In this document: positions 23,300 to 31,366 of the stretch, piece by piece | Position numbering within the stretch: position 1 is the first letter of the stretch | Layout: every line of letters starts with the position of its first letter | NCBI GenBank assembly: GCA_036397635.1 | Contig: DASWIP010000022.1 | Span: 1 to 42,738 of the forward strand | Reading direction: 5' to 3' | From: DASWIP01 sp036397635 | GTDB taxonomy: Bacteria > Actinomycetota > AC-67 | Length of the DNA stretch: 42,738 bases | Program-made: the position numbers and the translations under genes | The notes under the pieces: generated by a model | The model's input: the letters and a program-made list of their open reading frames with translations, nothing else | Told to the model about the DNA's origin: nothing | The model's database searches: none

Positions 23300-23971
23300 A
23301 TGGCGGTTTCTCCGCAAGGGCTGAATCCGGGGGACGGGCCGGTCGATACCACCACAGCGATGGCGCACACGTACGCAACTGATCCCTCACCGGCACAACC
23401 GTCTTCGGCCGCCGTCGGCGACGAAGACGTCATCGCCCTGGTCGAGCGCGCGCGCGACGGCGACCCCGAGGCGTTCGCGTCGCTGTACGACCGATATGTC
23501 GATCGCGTCTATCGATTCGTCCTGTACCGGGTCAGCGGCGACAATGCCTTGGCCGAGGACATCACCTCCGAGGTGTTCGTTCGGGCCCTGCGCAAGATGA
23601 AGACCTTCACCTGGCAGGGCCGCGACGTGGGGGCCTGGTTCCTCACCATCGGCCGGAACCTCGTGCTGGATCATTTCAAATCGGGCAAGTTCCGCCTCGA
23701 AGTGGTGGGTGCGGAGCCCCCGGAGGGCAACGACGATTCGGTCGTCGACCCGGAAGACAGCGCACTTTCCAGAGTTTCCCAGGCTGATCTTTACCGAGCG
23801 ATCCGCCAGCTCGGCAACGAACAGCAGGAAGTCATCTATTGGCGCTTCTTGCAGAGCTACTCGGTGGCCGAGACGGCTGCAGCCATGGACAAGAGCGAGG
23901 GAGCGATCAAGGCCCTGCAATATCGCGCGGTGAAAGCCCTCTACCGGCTGGTGGTGGTGGATGGTGACTAG
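23300..23971 (+). CDS. ECF-type RNA polymerase sigma factor (BldN-like)
   Basis: The 223-residue protein has a disordered N-terminal tail (about 1-40), sigma region 2 (about 45-115: LVERARDGDPEAFASLYDRY, ALAEDITSEVFVRALRKM, RDVGAWFLTIGRNLVLDHF) and region 4 (about 160-215: DLYRAIRQLGNEQQEVIYWR, SVAETAAAMDKSEGAIKALQ). The following gene is a DUF5667-type putative anti-sigma factor, the arrangement of BldN and RsbN in Streptomyces, where it governs surface-protein genes. Here a large wall-anchored protein gene follows. GAAGGG lies ten bases before the ATG. Confidence 0.93.
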   Translation: MAVSPQGLNPGDGPVDTTTAMAHTYATDPSPAQPSSAAVGDEDVIALVERARDGDPEAFASLYDRYVDRVYRFVLYRVSGDNALAEDITSEVFVRALRKMKTFTWQGRDVGAWFLTIGRNLVLDHFKSGKFRLEVVGAEPPEGNDDSVVDPEDSALSRVSQADLYRAIRQLGNEQQEVIYWRFLQSYSVAETAAAMDKSEGAIKALQYRAVKALYRLVVVDGD

Positions 23972-24057
23972 TCCCCGTAGTTCGGACGGACCCCCCGAAA
24001 AACCACCCGTTGGACGGTCGCGTCCTTACCGGACATCCGCTCGTTGAACAAGGTGAG

Positions 24058-25347
24058 ATGACCAAGCGCATCCGGGCAGACGAGGCGTTCGAGCAGGCCC
24101 TCCAGGGGGGCCTGCCTCCGGCGTCTGATGAGATCGCCAGGATGCAGAAGCTCGCCTCGGCTCTGGGGGCTCAAGCCGCCACGGCACAGGCGCCCGACCA
24201 GCGCTTCCGTTCTCGCCTTCGGAACGAGCTGCTCGCGGCGGCCGCATACGAAGCATCGCAGGAAGAGGAGCTGTTCGCGGCGCTGCTGGAGGACACAGCG
24301 GTGCGGGCTCCTGCAGAGATGCGGCAGCTGGTCAAGGTTGCCGCCGCCCTGGAGCAGGCTGAGGTTCCGTTGCCGGACCCGGCGTTCCGCTTCCAGCTTC
24401 GGAACACGTTGATCGCCGCGGCCGTGCCGTCGCGTTCCATCGCGATGCGAGTCGCGGATGCAGTCGCCTCATGGAACACCCGGATGCGCCGGAACCTCCG
24501 CGTCATGGGAGCGATGGGGGTCGCGGTGTTCATGCTCCTGGGCGCCGGCGCATCGCTCGCGGCCTCCCGTGATTCGCTGCCCGGCGACTTCCTTTACCCC
24601 TTGAAGCGCTTCCAGGAATCCGCGCAACTCGTCGGGACCACAGGGGCCGTACGGGGCGAGCAGCTGCTCGGGCTGGCCAGGACCCGTCTCTCGGAGATCG
24701 ACGCGCTGCTGGATCGCGGCGAGCAGGACGCCGATCTGTTCAGCCGCACCCTCAATACCATGGATGAGCTGACCGATGAAGGGCGCGATCTGATCCTCGA
24801 GCACTATCGACGGGTGGGGGACCCCGAACCTCTCCGCGCCCTCGCAGGCTTCGCACGCGAGCAGGCCGCCGACCTCAGGGTTATCGTCCTCCGTCTGCCG
24901 CCTGCGGCCCGGCCGGTTGCCGAGGAGTCATTGGTCTTCGTCGAGAGCATCGCGAAGGACAGTCTCCAGCGACTCGGGCTCCTGTGCGCGGTGTGCAGCG
25001 ATCTCCGTGACGGCGGTGCGACCCAGGCGCTCGGATCAGACGGTTCGGTGATCCGATGCGCCTGCGAGCAGGACGGGGCCACCTTCGACGACGGCTCAAC
25101 GTCCTCAGGTCCCGGCGGAGATCAGGGCAACGATGGCGGCTCGAACGACCCCGGCGATAACGGCGACGACGACCCCGAGCCACCCGTCAAGGAGCCAACG
25201 GTCGATCTTCCCCCCCTCCCCGAGGACACCGACGAACAGATCGAGGACCTGATCGACGGGATCATCGATCCGATCGAGTCGCTCTCGCCGACGCCCCTGC
25301 CGACGTCGAGTCTCCCCTCGCTCACCGGGGATCTGTCGGGACTCTGA
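24058..25347 (+). CDS. DUF5667-domain protein, probable anti-sigma factor (RsbN-like)
   Basis: The 429-residue protein has a cytoplasmic N-terminal part (about 1-145) with two similar repeats (APDQRFRSRLRNELLAAAAY and LPDPAFRFQLRNTLIAAAVP), one membrane helix (about 157-180, MGVAVFMLLGAGASLAAS), and a DUF5667 domain outside (SLPGDFLYPLKRFQESAQL, with helical hairpins to about 310). Four cysteines occur near 305-330 (LLCAVCSDL and IRCACEQ). The tail is acidic and Pro/Asp/Gly-rich. This is the layout of actinobacterial anti-sigma factors paired with BldN-like sigmas. ATG 24058 was chosen over an upstream TTG; AAGGTGAG adjoins it. Confidence 0.82.
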   Translation: MTKRIRADEAFEQALQGGLPPASDEIARMQKLASALGAQAATAQAPDQRFRSRLRNELLAAAAYEASQEEELFAALLEDTAVRAPAEMRQLVKVAAALEQAEVPLPDPAFRFQLRNTLIAAAVPSRSIAMRVADAVASWNTRMRRNLRVMGAMGVAVFMLLGAGASLAASRDSLPGDFLYPLKRFQESAQLVGTTGAVRGEQLLGLARTRLSEIDALLDRGEQDADLFSRTLNTMDELTDEGRDLILEHYRRVGDPEPLRALAGFAREQAADLRVIVLRLPPAARPVAEESLVFVESIAKDSLQRLGLLCAVCSDLRDGGATQALGSDGSVIRCACEQDGATFDDGSTSSGPGGDQGNDGGSNDPGDNGDDDPEPPVKEPTVDLPPLPEDTDEQIEDLIDGIIDPIESLSPTPLPTSSLPSLTGDLSGL

Positions 25348-25658
25348 GCGTCCATCCGGCCCGCCATCGGTGACCGGAGCCCCTTTCCACGGGACCTCTG
25401 TCCTATTTCTTCCCAGTGGGGGGTTCTATTTCCGTGAGGAAACTGGCATACTGCGCGTTACCCCTCTGGTGCGTGCATCGTTAGAGGGGCAGCGGGGACT
25501 TCGGCGGGGGCCGTCCGAACCGCGCGGGATCTTGGGGAGCCGCGGAGACGGGAACTTCCTGATTGTCCCGGAGGAATCACTGAGCGTGGGCACGAATGCT
25601 CAGTCAGTACACACTGAGTCATTCGGTTGCTCAGACCAGCACCCAGGAGGGGGCAGAG
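25348..25658 (+). promoter_or_regulatory. 311-base leader of the surface-protein gene with ECF-like promoter candidate
   Basis: The gap contains CGTTAC (25456-25461), 17 bases, then CGTTAG (25479-25484), which resembles the two-part promoter I recall for BldN-type sigma factors (CGTAAC and CGTTGA). Overlapping it, CCCCTCT (25461-25467) and AGAGGGG (25483-25489) form an inverted repeat with a 15-base loop. AGGAGG stands eight bases before the ATG at 25659. About 170 bases would be untranslated. No gene is seen in the gap. Confidence 0.35.
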
Positions 25659-27182
25659 ATGCGCAAGAGGAACAGCATCATCCGCAGGGGGGCGGCGCTC
25701 GTCGCGATGGCTCTTGGGATGCTCGCGATCTCCGGATCGGGAGCATCCGCAGTCGGGGCCAAGCTTCCCGAGATCTTGAACGGCCAGGCCGACGCCACAG
25801 CGTTGCAGCTTTCCATCGACATCCCAAAGCTGGGTGACATCCAGAAGGCCCTGGCAGAAGCCGGCGTCGACACGACCGTGGTCGACCTGGACATGCTCGG
25901 CCTGCCGGCGATCAACATCCGTCAGAACATCTCGCTGACCCAGGGTCAGGTTCTGCGGTCGATCGATCCCAGCGTGAATGACCTCGCCAGCGGCTTCGCG
26001 GCCGTCACGCAGGGCGACCTTCTCAACGAGGCCGTCGAGTCGGCGTGCCACGGCTCCGTCTGCGGTGACAACCAGCAGACAGCAGGCACTCGCGTGGACC
26101 TGCCGCTCGACCTCGGCTACATCCTGCTCAACGGCGCCGAGTCGGCTACCACGAGCCTGGTTGACACGCGCAACAACACCAAGCTGGCCGAGGTGCTCGT
26201 CGACCTCGAGCCCCTGCTCAACGGGCAGCTGTCGGCCGTCGGTGACCTTCTCGACGATTTGACCGACACCATCAATTCCACCGTCATCCCGGCCGTCAAC
26301 CCGGTGCTCGAGCAGGTCGAGACCACGCTGCGCGACGTGCTCCCCAACGGCATCGAGAACGACATCGTTGACCTCATCGTCGACAACATCGGACCGGTCG
26401 AGGCCATCCCAAGCCTTCGCTCCGTGGACCTGGTCGACCTGACCGTCCTCGGCGCCAGGGCCGACGTGTTCCCCGAGGTCCGGGGCGGCGTCGAGGGGCT
26501 GCTCGCCACCAGCTCGTCCAAGATCACCGACCTCAACATCCTCGGTGACTGGGCCACGCTGGGTGCAGTGAACCTCGAGACCTCCGCCTACGCCAACGGC
26601 ACCAAGGGGCAGGCCGTCGCCGACGCGATCGTCGACATCATCGACGCCAACCTCGGTGGCGCCCTCGGCATCAACATCACCGGTGCCGAGTTCGCCAAGC
26701 TCACCAACGCCGAGTACCTCTACAACGCCATCCGCAAGGACGTCGGAGCACTACCCGAGCTCGAGTCGGTGTTCGAGGAGCTGGCGGCGGCGACGAAGCT
26801 GCTCGCCCAGATCGCCGGCATCAACGTCACGCTGTTCGACGAGGTCGAGCGCGTGGACCCGAACGGCAACTCCGCCTTCGCGGCAGCCCGCTCGGTGCTC
26901 ATCGAGGTCGAGCCGATGGTGCCGAATGCCGCAGCGCTGACGGCAGCCCTGCAGGAAGCCATCGCCAACGGCCAAGCAGTGCCGCGCCTCGACGAGGACG
27001 ACTTCGTCAGCACCGGCATCCGCGTGGCGGTCGAGCTCCCGCAGTCCGCAGCGTCGGTCTCGCTGGGCAGCGTGCTCGGCAAGACCCCGCCGCCGCCCAC
27101 CACGGGCGTGGCGACCCCGCTGCTGGCCGGGCTCATGCTGCTCGGTGGCGCGATCACGATCCGCAGGTTCGCGATCCGCTAA
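25659..27182 (+). CDS. large secreted protein with C-terminal sortase-type anchor
   Basis: The 507-residue protein has a signal peptide (MRKRNSIIRRGAALVAMALG to SGASA), a long domain of amphipathic helices and strands rich in Leu, Asp and Val (for example LVDLEPLLNGQLSAVGDLLD and VDLTVLGARADVFPEVRGG), one cysteine pair (SACHGSVCGD), and a C-terminal sorting signal: PPPPTTGVATPLLAGLMLLG then RRFAIR. PTTG-type replaces LPXTG. It resembles actinobacterial repeat or choice-of-anchor surface proteins but I cannot name the family. It follows the sigma/anti-sigma pair and may be their target. GC3 use is like its neighbours. Confidence 0.82.
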   Translation: MRKRNSIIRRGAALVAMALGMLAISGSGASAVGAKLPEILNGQADATALQLSIDIPKLGDIQKALAEAGVDTTVVDLDMLGLPAINIRQNISLTQGQVLRSIDPSVNDLASGFAAVTQGDLLNEAVESACHGSVCGDNQQTAGTRVDLPLDLGYILLNGAESATTSLVDTRNNTKLAEVLVDLEPLLNGQLSAVGDLLDDLTDTINSTVIPAVNPVLEQVETTLRDVLPNGIENDIVDLIVDNIGPVEAIPSLRSVDLVDLTVLGARADVFPEVRGGVEGLLATSSSKITDLNILGDWATLGAVNLETSAYANGTKGQAVADAIVDIIDANLGGALGINITGAEFAKLTNAEYLYNAIRKDVGALPELESVFEELAAATKLLAQIAGINVTLFDEVERVDPNGNSAFAAARSVLIEVEPMVPNAAALTAALQEAIANGQAVPRLDEDDFVSTGIRVAVELPQSAASVSLGSVLGKTPPPPTTGVATPLLAGLMLLGGAITIRRFAIR

Positions 27183-27196
27183 GCGGACCACAAGCC

Positions 27197-27224
27197 GAGA
27201 GGGCGGCCTTCGGGCCGCCCTCTC
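27197..27224 (+). terminator. rho-independent terminator of the surface-protein gene
   Basis: GAGAGGGCGGCC (27197-27208) and GGCCGCCCTCTC (27213-27224) form a perfect 12-bp stem with a TTCG loop, followed by TCTTTCCGTT. Strong intrinsic terminator. Confidence 0.95.
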
Positions 27225-27241
27225 TCTTTCCGTTCCACCCT

Positions 27242-27270
27242 CTGATCGCGGGCCTGCGGCCCGCGATCAG
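27242..27270 (-). terminator. terminator hairpin at the end of the acyltransferase gene
   Basis: CTGATCGCGGGCC and GGCCCGCGATCAG form a perfect 13-bp stem with a three-base loop. The acyltransferase stop codon (27267-27269) lies inside it. Together with 27197-27224 it separates the convergent units. Confidence 0.8.
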
Positions 27271-28268
27271 AAGAACACGTTCCGCCGGACCATCAGGTTG
27301 CGGTAGAGCATCTGCTGGATGCTCTCGCGAACCTGGTCGGTCATGTTGAACACGAACATCGGATCCATCGCCGCATCGGGGCCGAACCCCCCGGTCGGGA
27401 TCGGCTCGCCGTACTCGATCATCCATCTCGACGGCAGCGGGATCGCACCCAACGGGCCCAGCAATGGGAACGTAGGCGTGACGGGGAAGTAGGGGAAGCC
27501 GAACAGGCGCGCGAGAGGGCGCAGGTTCGCGATCATGGGGTAGATCTCCTCGGCGCCCACGATCGCCACAGGCACGATCGGCGCGCCGGTCTTCAGCGCC
27601 ATCTCAACGAAGCCGCCTCGCCCGAACCGCTGGAGCTTGTATCGCTCACGGAACGGCTTGCCGACGCCTTTGAACCCTTCAGGGAACACGCCGACGACCT
27701 CGCCCTTGTCCAGCAGCCGGACCGTGTCGGGCTCGCACGCCAGCGTGTTGCCGCTCTTGCGCGCAAGCTCACCAACGATCGGGAGCCGGAGAGCGAGGTC
27801 GGCCGCGAGCAGCCGGCAATGGCGCCCGATGCCTTCGAACACGCCGAGCTTCATCATCAACGCGTCCCAGGGCAACGTGCCGGAATGATTCCCGACGAGC
27901 AGCGCGGCCCCCTCCGAAGGCAGGTTCTCGAGGCCCTTCTGCTCGATCCGCCACCAGCGGTCGTAGACCGGGCGCAGCATCGGGATCAGCACGTTCTCCG
28001 TCAGATCGGCGTCGAAGCCGAAGTCGTCGACGGCGTAGTCACCCGTCATCCGGCGCCGGGTGAACGAGAGCAGGCGCTCGAGCTCGACCTCGAAGCGGCT
28101 CCGGTCCTCCACCTCCGCCGTCGCGGTCGCCAGCGCGGCCGGCTCATGGCGCCGGCAATAGCCGGATTCGCCGGCGCGGTTCCGGCAGGGACGTCCCCCC
28201 GCGGTTCGGCCACGGCAGAGCCCACGAGCGACGTGCTTGTCGATCGGGATGACACGTGCCTCGCCCAT
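27267..28268 (-). CDS. lysophospholipid acyltransferase-like protein with N-terminal Cys/His motif
   Basis: The 333-residue protein has a PlsC-like acyltransferase domain (about 120-320): LLVGNHSGTLPWDALMM replaces the usual NHx4D block, followed by VVGVFPEGFKGVG (the FPEG motif) and a final PIVPVAIVGAEEIYP. It should acylate a lysophospholipid or a related lipid at the membrane. Before it, residues about 17-41 read CRGRTAGGRPCRNRAGESGY followed by CRRH: a CxxxTxxGxxC and YCxxH pattern like a small zinc site, not part of the standard enzyme. ATG overlaps the epimerase stop (TAATG). Similar in position to Rv0502. Confidence 0.88.
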   Translation of the reverse strand: MGEARVIPIDKHVARGLCRGRTAGGRPCRNRAGESGYCRRHEPAALATATAEVEDRSRFEVELERLLSFTRRRMTGDYAVDDFGFDADLTENVLIPMLRPVYDRWWRIEQKGLENLPSEGAALLVGNHSGTLPWDALMMKLGVFEGIGRHCRLLAADLALRLPIVGELARKSGNTLACEPDTVRLLDKGEVVGVFPEGFKGVGKPFRERYKLQRFGRGGFVEMALKTGAPIVPVAIVGAEEIYPMIANLRPLARLFGFPYFPVTPTFPLLGPLGAIPLPSRWMIEYGEPIPTGGFGPDAAMDPMFVFNMTDQVRESIQQMLYRNLMVRRNVFF

Positions 28269-29326
28269 TAGGCCTCCTCCTCGGCCGGCGAGATCCGGGT
28301 GCGCGCGCGCCGGGCCAGGAAGTCGAACAGGTCGCGCTCCCATCGCTCGGCCTGCTCCTCGGAGAACACCTTCGCGAGCTTTCGCTTGCCGATGAAGTCG
28401 CGGAACGCCTCCTGGGTGTCGAAGGTGGGCGTGTAGCCGAAGATCTCCTTCAACCGGCGAACGTCCGCGACCCGGCCGAACATCAGGAAGCTGAGCTGCT
28501 CGGGCGAGAAGTCAACGAGACCGGTCTGCCGCACCATGCTGCCCAGCAGCCCCGCGAAGGGAACCAGGACCGGCATCGGCACCTTCCCGGCCATCCTGAT
28601 CGCCTGCGAGAGGTACACGATGCCGTCGCCGGCGACGTTGAAGGTCCCGGGACGATCCTGGCGGGTGGCGCTGTACAGGACCTCGATCGCGTCGTTCTCG
28701 TGGACGAACTGCAGCCGCGGGTCGTAACCCAGCGCCGTCGGCACGACGGGCAGCGAGAAGTAGCGCGTCAAGGGCGTGTCGATCACCGGCCCGATGAAGT
28801 TGGCGAACCTCAGGATGGTCAGCAGCACCGACGAGCGCCTGCGCCCGAACGACCGGGCGTAGTTCTCGACCTCCCAGGCGTCCTTGGCGTAGCCGCCGCG
28901 GGGATGGGAAGCCGGTGACATGTCCTCCGAGAAGATCGACGGGTCGGCCGGGTCCGAGCCGTAGACCGCCGTTGTTGATTTCATCACGACCTTGCGGAGT
29001 CGCTCGGCCTTCTGGCACGCGGCGAACAGCTGCATGGTGCCGATGACATTGATCTCTTTCATCTGGGCGCGGCCGCCGACACGAGCCGGTGTCGCGATGA
29101 CGGCGGTGTGCACGACGGTGTCGACCTCGGTTGCCTGCAAGACCTTGACGATCAGCGGATTGCGGATGTCGGCGCGCACGAACTCGGTGCGCGTCAGCTC
29201 GACGGTCGGCTCGTCCAGGTCGACGCCGAAGATCTCCTCGACGTCGGGATCGGCCTCGAGGCGTTGCGCGAGGCGTCCCCCGAGGAATCGGGAGACGCCG
29301 GTGATGAGGACGCGCTGCTTGGTCAT
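28268..29326 (-). CDS. NAD-dependent epimerase/dehydratase (extended SDR, GalE2-like)
   Basis: The 352-residue protein has the glycine-rich NAD site VLITGVSRFLGGRLAQRL, acidic adenine-ribose segment GVDLDEP, VVHTAVIATPARVGG, the serine/tyrosine region MKSTTAVYGSD and RGGYAKDAWEVENYAR, and a C-terminal substrate domain. The catalytic Tyr-Lys spacing is not the textbook YxxxK, as in its mycobacterial counterpart Rv0501. Substrate unknown; a sugar nucleotide is likely. The start is ATG 29326 (alternative TTG 29335); TATCCT lies nine bases upstream and no ribosome site is visible. Confidence 0.88.
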   Translation of the reverse strand: MTKQRVLITGVSRFLGGRLAQRLEADPDVEEIFGVDLDEPTVELTRTEFVRADIRNPLIVKVLQATEVDTVVHTAVIATPARVGGRAQMKEINVIGTMQLFAACQKAERLRKVVMKSTTAVYGSDPADPSIFSEDMSPASHPRGGYAKDAWEVENYARSFGRRRSSVLLTILRFANFIGPVIDTPLTRYFSLPVVPTALGYDPRLQFVHENDAIEVLYSATRQDRPGTFNVAGDGIVYLSQAIRMAGKVPMPVLVPFAGLLGSMVRQTGLVDFSPEQLSFLMFGRVADVRRLKEIFGYTPTFDTQEAFRDFIGKRKLAKVFSEEQAERWERDLFDFLARRARTRISPAEEEA

Positions 29327-29372
29327 CGCGGCCAAAGGATACGCCGCGGGAGGGGCCTCGCCGAACCGGGCC

Positions 29373-30200
29373 TCATGCCCCCACCGGGACGCGCGCGATG
29401 ATCACCGGATCGCCCCGCCTAGCTTCCAGTCGCTGCCGTGCGTCGCCCTGGTTGACCGCGAGGGCGATCGACCGATGCGAGTCCTCGAGCAGCACCAGCT
29501 TGCCCACCGCGACCTCGCTGAAGGCCTGCGCGTAGTCGACCTGATAGGCGCGGGCTCCCAGTCTGATCTCCACGGCATCACCGATCAGCGCGCCGATGCT
29601 TTCGATGTCCTCGCGGACGCAGTTGAGCTGGAGATTGCCGAAGTGGTCGCACTGGACCACCCGGGCATGGACGTGATCGTCGTGAACATGCGCCTCTGGG
29701 ACCTCGAGACGGACGATGTCGTCGATCGGGATCGGGGGTCCGACCTCCTCGACCGGCATGCCCAGCGCCAGCCGTGCGGCCACCGGCGCGAAGATGTCCC
29801 GGCCGTTGAACGTCCGGCCTGTGTTCTCCAGGAAAAGACCCTCGTTCTCGATCGCGTACGCGCTGTTGGCCCCTCCCAGGGCTTCCGCGGCGAGCCACAG
29901 CAGCCCGTTATCGGGCCCGACCAATGGCGGCCCCGTCTTCGAAACCACGGCGATCGCCCGGCGCTTGGTACCCACGCCGGGATCCACCACGGCGAGATGA
30001 ACCGCGGGCGGCATGAACCGCACGGCTTGGGCGAGCACGGTCGCTCCGGCGGCGATGTCCTGGGGCGGGATGCCGTGAGCGATGTCGATGATCTCGACGT
30101 CGGGCGCGTAGCGCTTGATGACACCACGGCAGACCCCCACGAACTCGTCCTCGAGTCCGTAGTCGGAGAGGAAGGTCACGAAGCGGTACGCAGTCGCCAC
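29373..30200 (-). CDS. SAM hydroxide adenosyltransferase (DUF62, chlorinase/fluorinase-like)
   Basis: The 275-residue protein splits S-adenosylmethionine with water to adenosine and methionine in characterised relatives. Signatures: FVTFLSDYGLEDEFVG, IIDIAHGIPPQDI, VHLAVVDPGVGTKRRAI, LVGPDNGLLWLA, FNGRDIFAPVAARLA and the C-terminal VQCDHFGNLQLN. It lacks the fluorinase-specific loop, so halogenation is not expected. The GTG start has GGAGG five to seven bases upstream. It is on the same strand as the bS22 and epimerase genes, with short gaps. Confidence 0.9.
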   Translation of the reverse strand: MATAYRFVTFLSDYGLEDEFVGVCRGVIKRYAPDVEIIDIAHGIPPQDIAAGATVLAQAVRFMPPAVHLAVVDPGVGTKRRAIAVVSKTGPPLVGPDNGLLWLAAEALGGANSAYAIENEGLFLENTGRTFNGRDIFAPVAARLALGMPVEEVGPPIPIDDIVRLEVPEAHVHDDHVHARVVQCDHFGNLQLNCVREDIESIGALIGDAVEIRLGARAYQVDYAQAFSEVAVGKLVLLEDSHRSIALAVNQGDARQRLEARRGDPVIIARVPVGA

Positions 30201-30249
30201 GATCGCCTCCGGTGTCCGGCCGGCCGGTGGTCAGGGGCCTTGCGCGCGC

Positions 30250-30348
30250 CTACTTCTGCTGTCGGCGCTGCCAGCGCGTCTTCTTGAGCAGCTTCTTATG
30301 TTTGTGCTTCCGCATCTTCTTGCGGCGCTTTTTGACGATGGAACCCAT
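30250..30348 (-). CDS. bS22-type ribosomal protein (AURKAIP1/COX24 domain)
   Basis: The 32-residue, extremely basic peptide starts MGSIVKKRRKKMRKHKHKK and continues with LLKKTRWQRRQQK. The GS-x-x-KKRRKxMxKxKxKKLLKKTRxQRR pattern is that of the small actinobacterial protein found at the 30S/50S interface of mycobacterial ribosomes. GGGAG precedes the ATG. It stands between the SAM hydroxide adenosyltransferase and the polynucleotide kinase-like gene, near the BldC-like HTH, as Rv0500B stands next to Rv0500A and Rv0501 in mycobacteria. Confidence 0.93.
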   Translation of the reverse strand: MGSIVKKRRKKMRKHKHKKLLKKTRWQRRQQK

Positions 30349-30411
30349 ACGTTCTCCCGTTTCGTGTGGCCCCGGAAGTGTAGCCGGGAACAGCTAGACG
30401 TGCGTCGCGGC

Positions 30412-31299
30412 CTAATCGCAGAAGAAGAGCTCCCTGAGATCCACGGCTGCGGTCTTGAATTCCGGCAGGTGGACCCGGACCGAGCCCAGGCGCAGCGCCT
30501 TCGCCCCCTCTGCGACGCTCGAGATCATCCGGAGCCCATCCTCCTTGTACTCCAGGATCCCGAGCCCGATGCAGTTCCCCTTCCCGTCGTCCATCCCGAC
30601 CAGCAGGCCGTCGAGTTGGGCGGCGTCGATGTCGGGGGGAACCGCAGGCACCAAGACGCTCGGCTTCACCTTCCAGCGGTGCAGAGGCGGCTCGAAGGTC
30701 GCCTTGAGCCGATCATGGCGGTGCTGGCTCCGCTCGTCGACGCTGGTGGGCACGATCCGCTGATCCACCGGGATGCTGATCACCTCCGGCGGCAGGGACC
30801 GGCGGATCGCGCCGAGGATCGGCTCGAGCTCCCCACCGCGCTGAAACCCCACCACCCAGTCCGGGGCCAGGGCCTCCATCTTGTGAAGCTTCAGCACCTG
30901 CCCGACCGTGCCGTCGATCAGGCCTGTGGTATCGACCACGATCAGGTGCGGATCGACCGCGCGCGCCTGAGCCGCCAGACGAGCGGCTCCGACCACCATC
31001 GGCAGCATGTGACCCTGAGGCGACGTGGCACCCACGAAGTACAGGGCGTCCGGGCGGCCGAGCCGCTCCGGCTCGAGGTCCTCCTCGTTCGCGATGAACT
31101 TCAGCCCGATCGTCGTCGGAGGACCGACCGTCGATTGGCCTACGTCGGTATCGAGGAACGCCGCCGTCTTGCCGAGCCGGGTAGCGACGGCGGCGCACAT
31201 CTTGCTGAAGGTCGTCTTCCCGGAATCCAGTCCGCCGAGGGCCGCGACCATGCCGCCACGCTCGACGATGCGCGCGAGCACGCTGTCGTAGAGATCCAT
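30412..31299 (-). CDS. Clp1/Grc3-type P-loop protein (possible RNA 5'-hydroxyl kinase)
   Basis: The 295-residue protein starts with a Walker A loop GGLDSGKT (22-29) and continues with AAFLDTDVGQSTVGPPTTIGL, the D-x-D-x-G-Q clasp motif (D50, D52, Q55) of the Clp1/Grc3/Nol9 polynucleotide kinases. A Walker B-like LIVVDTTGLIDG follows, and the C-terminal half has beta-rich segments. Eukaryotic and archaeal relatives phosphorylate RNA 5'-hydroxyl ends. That activity is inferred, not shown. It lies between the BldC-like HTH gene and bS22, a setting compatible with RNA metabolism. Length is close to a core kinase without the large N-terminal domain. Confidence 0.82.
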   Translation of the reverse strand: MDLYDSVLARIVERGGMVAALGGLDSGKTTFSKMCAAVATRLGKTAAFLDTDVGQSTVGPPTTIGLKFIANEEDLEPERLGRPDALYFVGATSPQGHMLPMVVGAARLAAQARAVDPHLIVVDTTGLIDGTVGQVLKLHKMEALAPDWVVGFQRGGELEPILGAIRRSLPPEVISIPVDQRIVPTSVDERSQHRHDRLKATFEPPLHRWKVKPSVLVPAVPPDIDAAQLDGLLVGMDDGKGNCIGLGILEYKEDGLRMISSVAEGAKALRLGSVRVHLPEFKTAAVDLRELFFCD

Positions 31300-31366
31300 C
31301 CCAACCGCCCCATATCTTCATCGTCCTCCGCGTCGGAGGCGGCGGCGAGGGGTCAGAAGTCGTGGA

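Noticed and set aside
29373..30200. Fluorinase or chlorinase for a halogenated metabolite
   Set aside because: The family is mostly SAM hydroxide adenosyltransferase; no halogenase-specific loop or biosynthetic cluster is seen.
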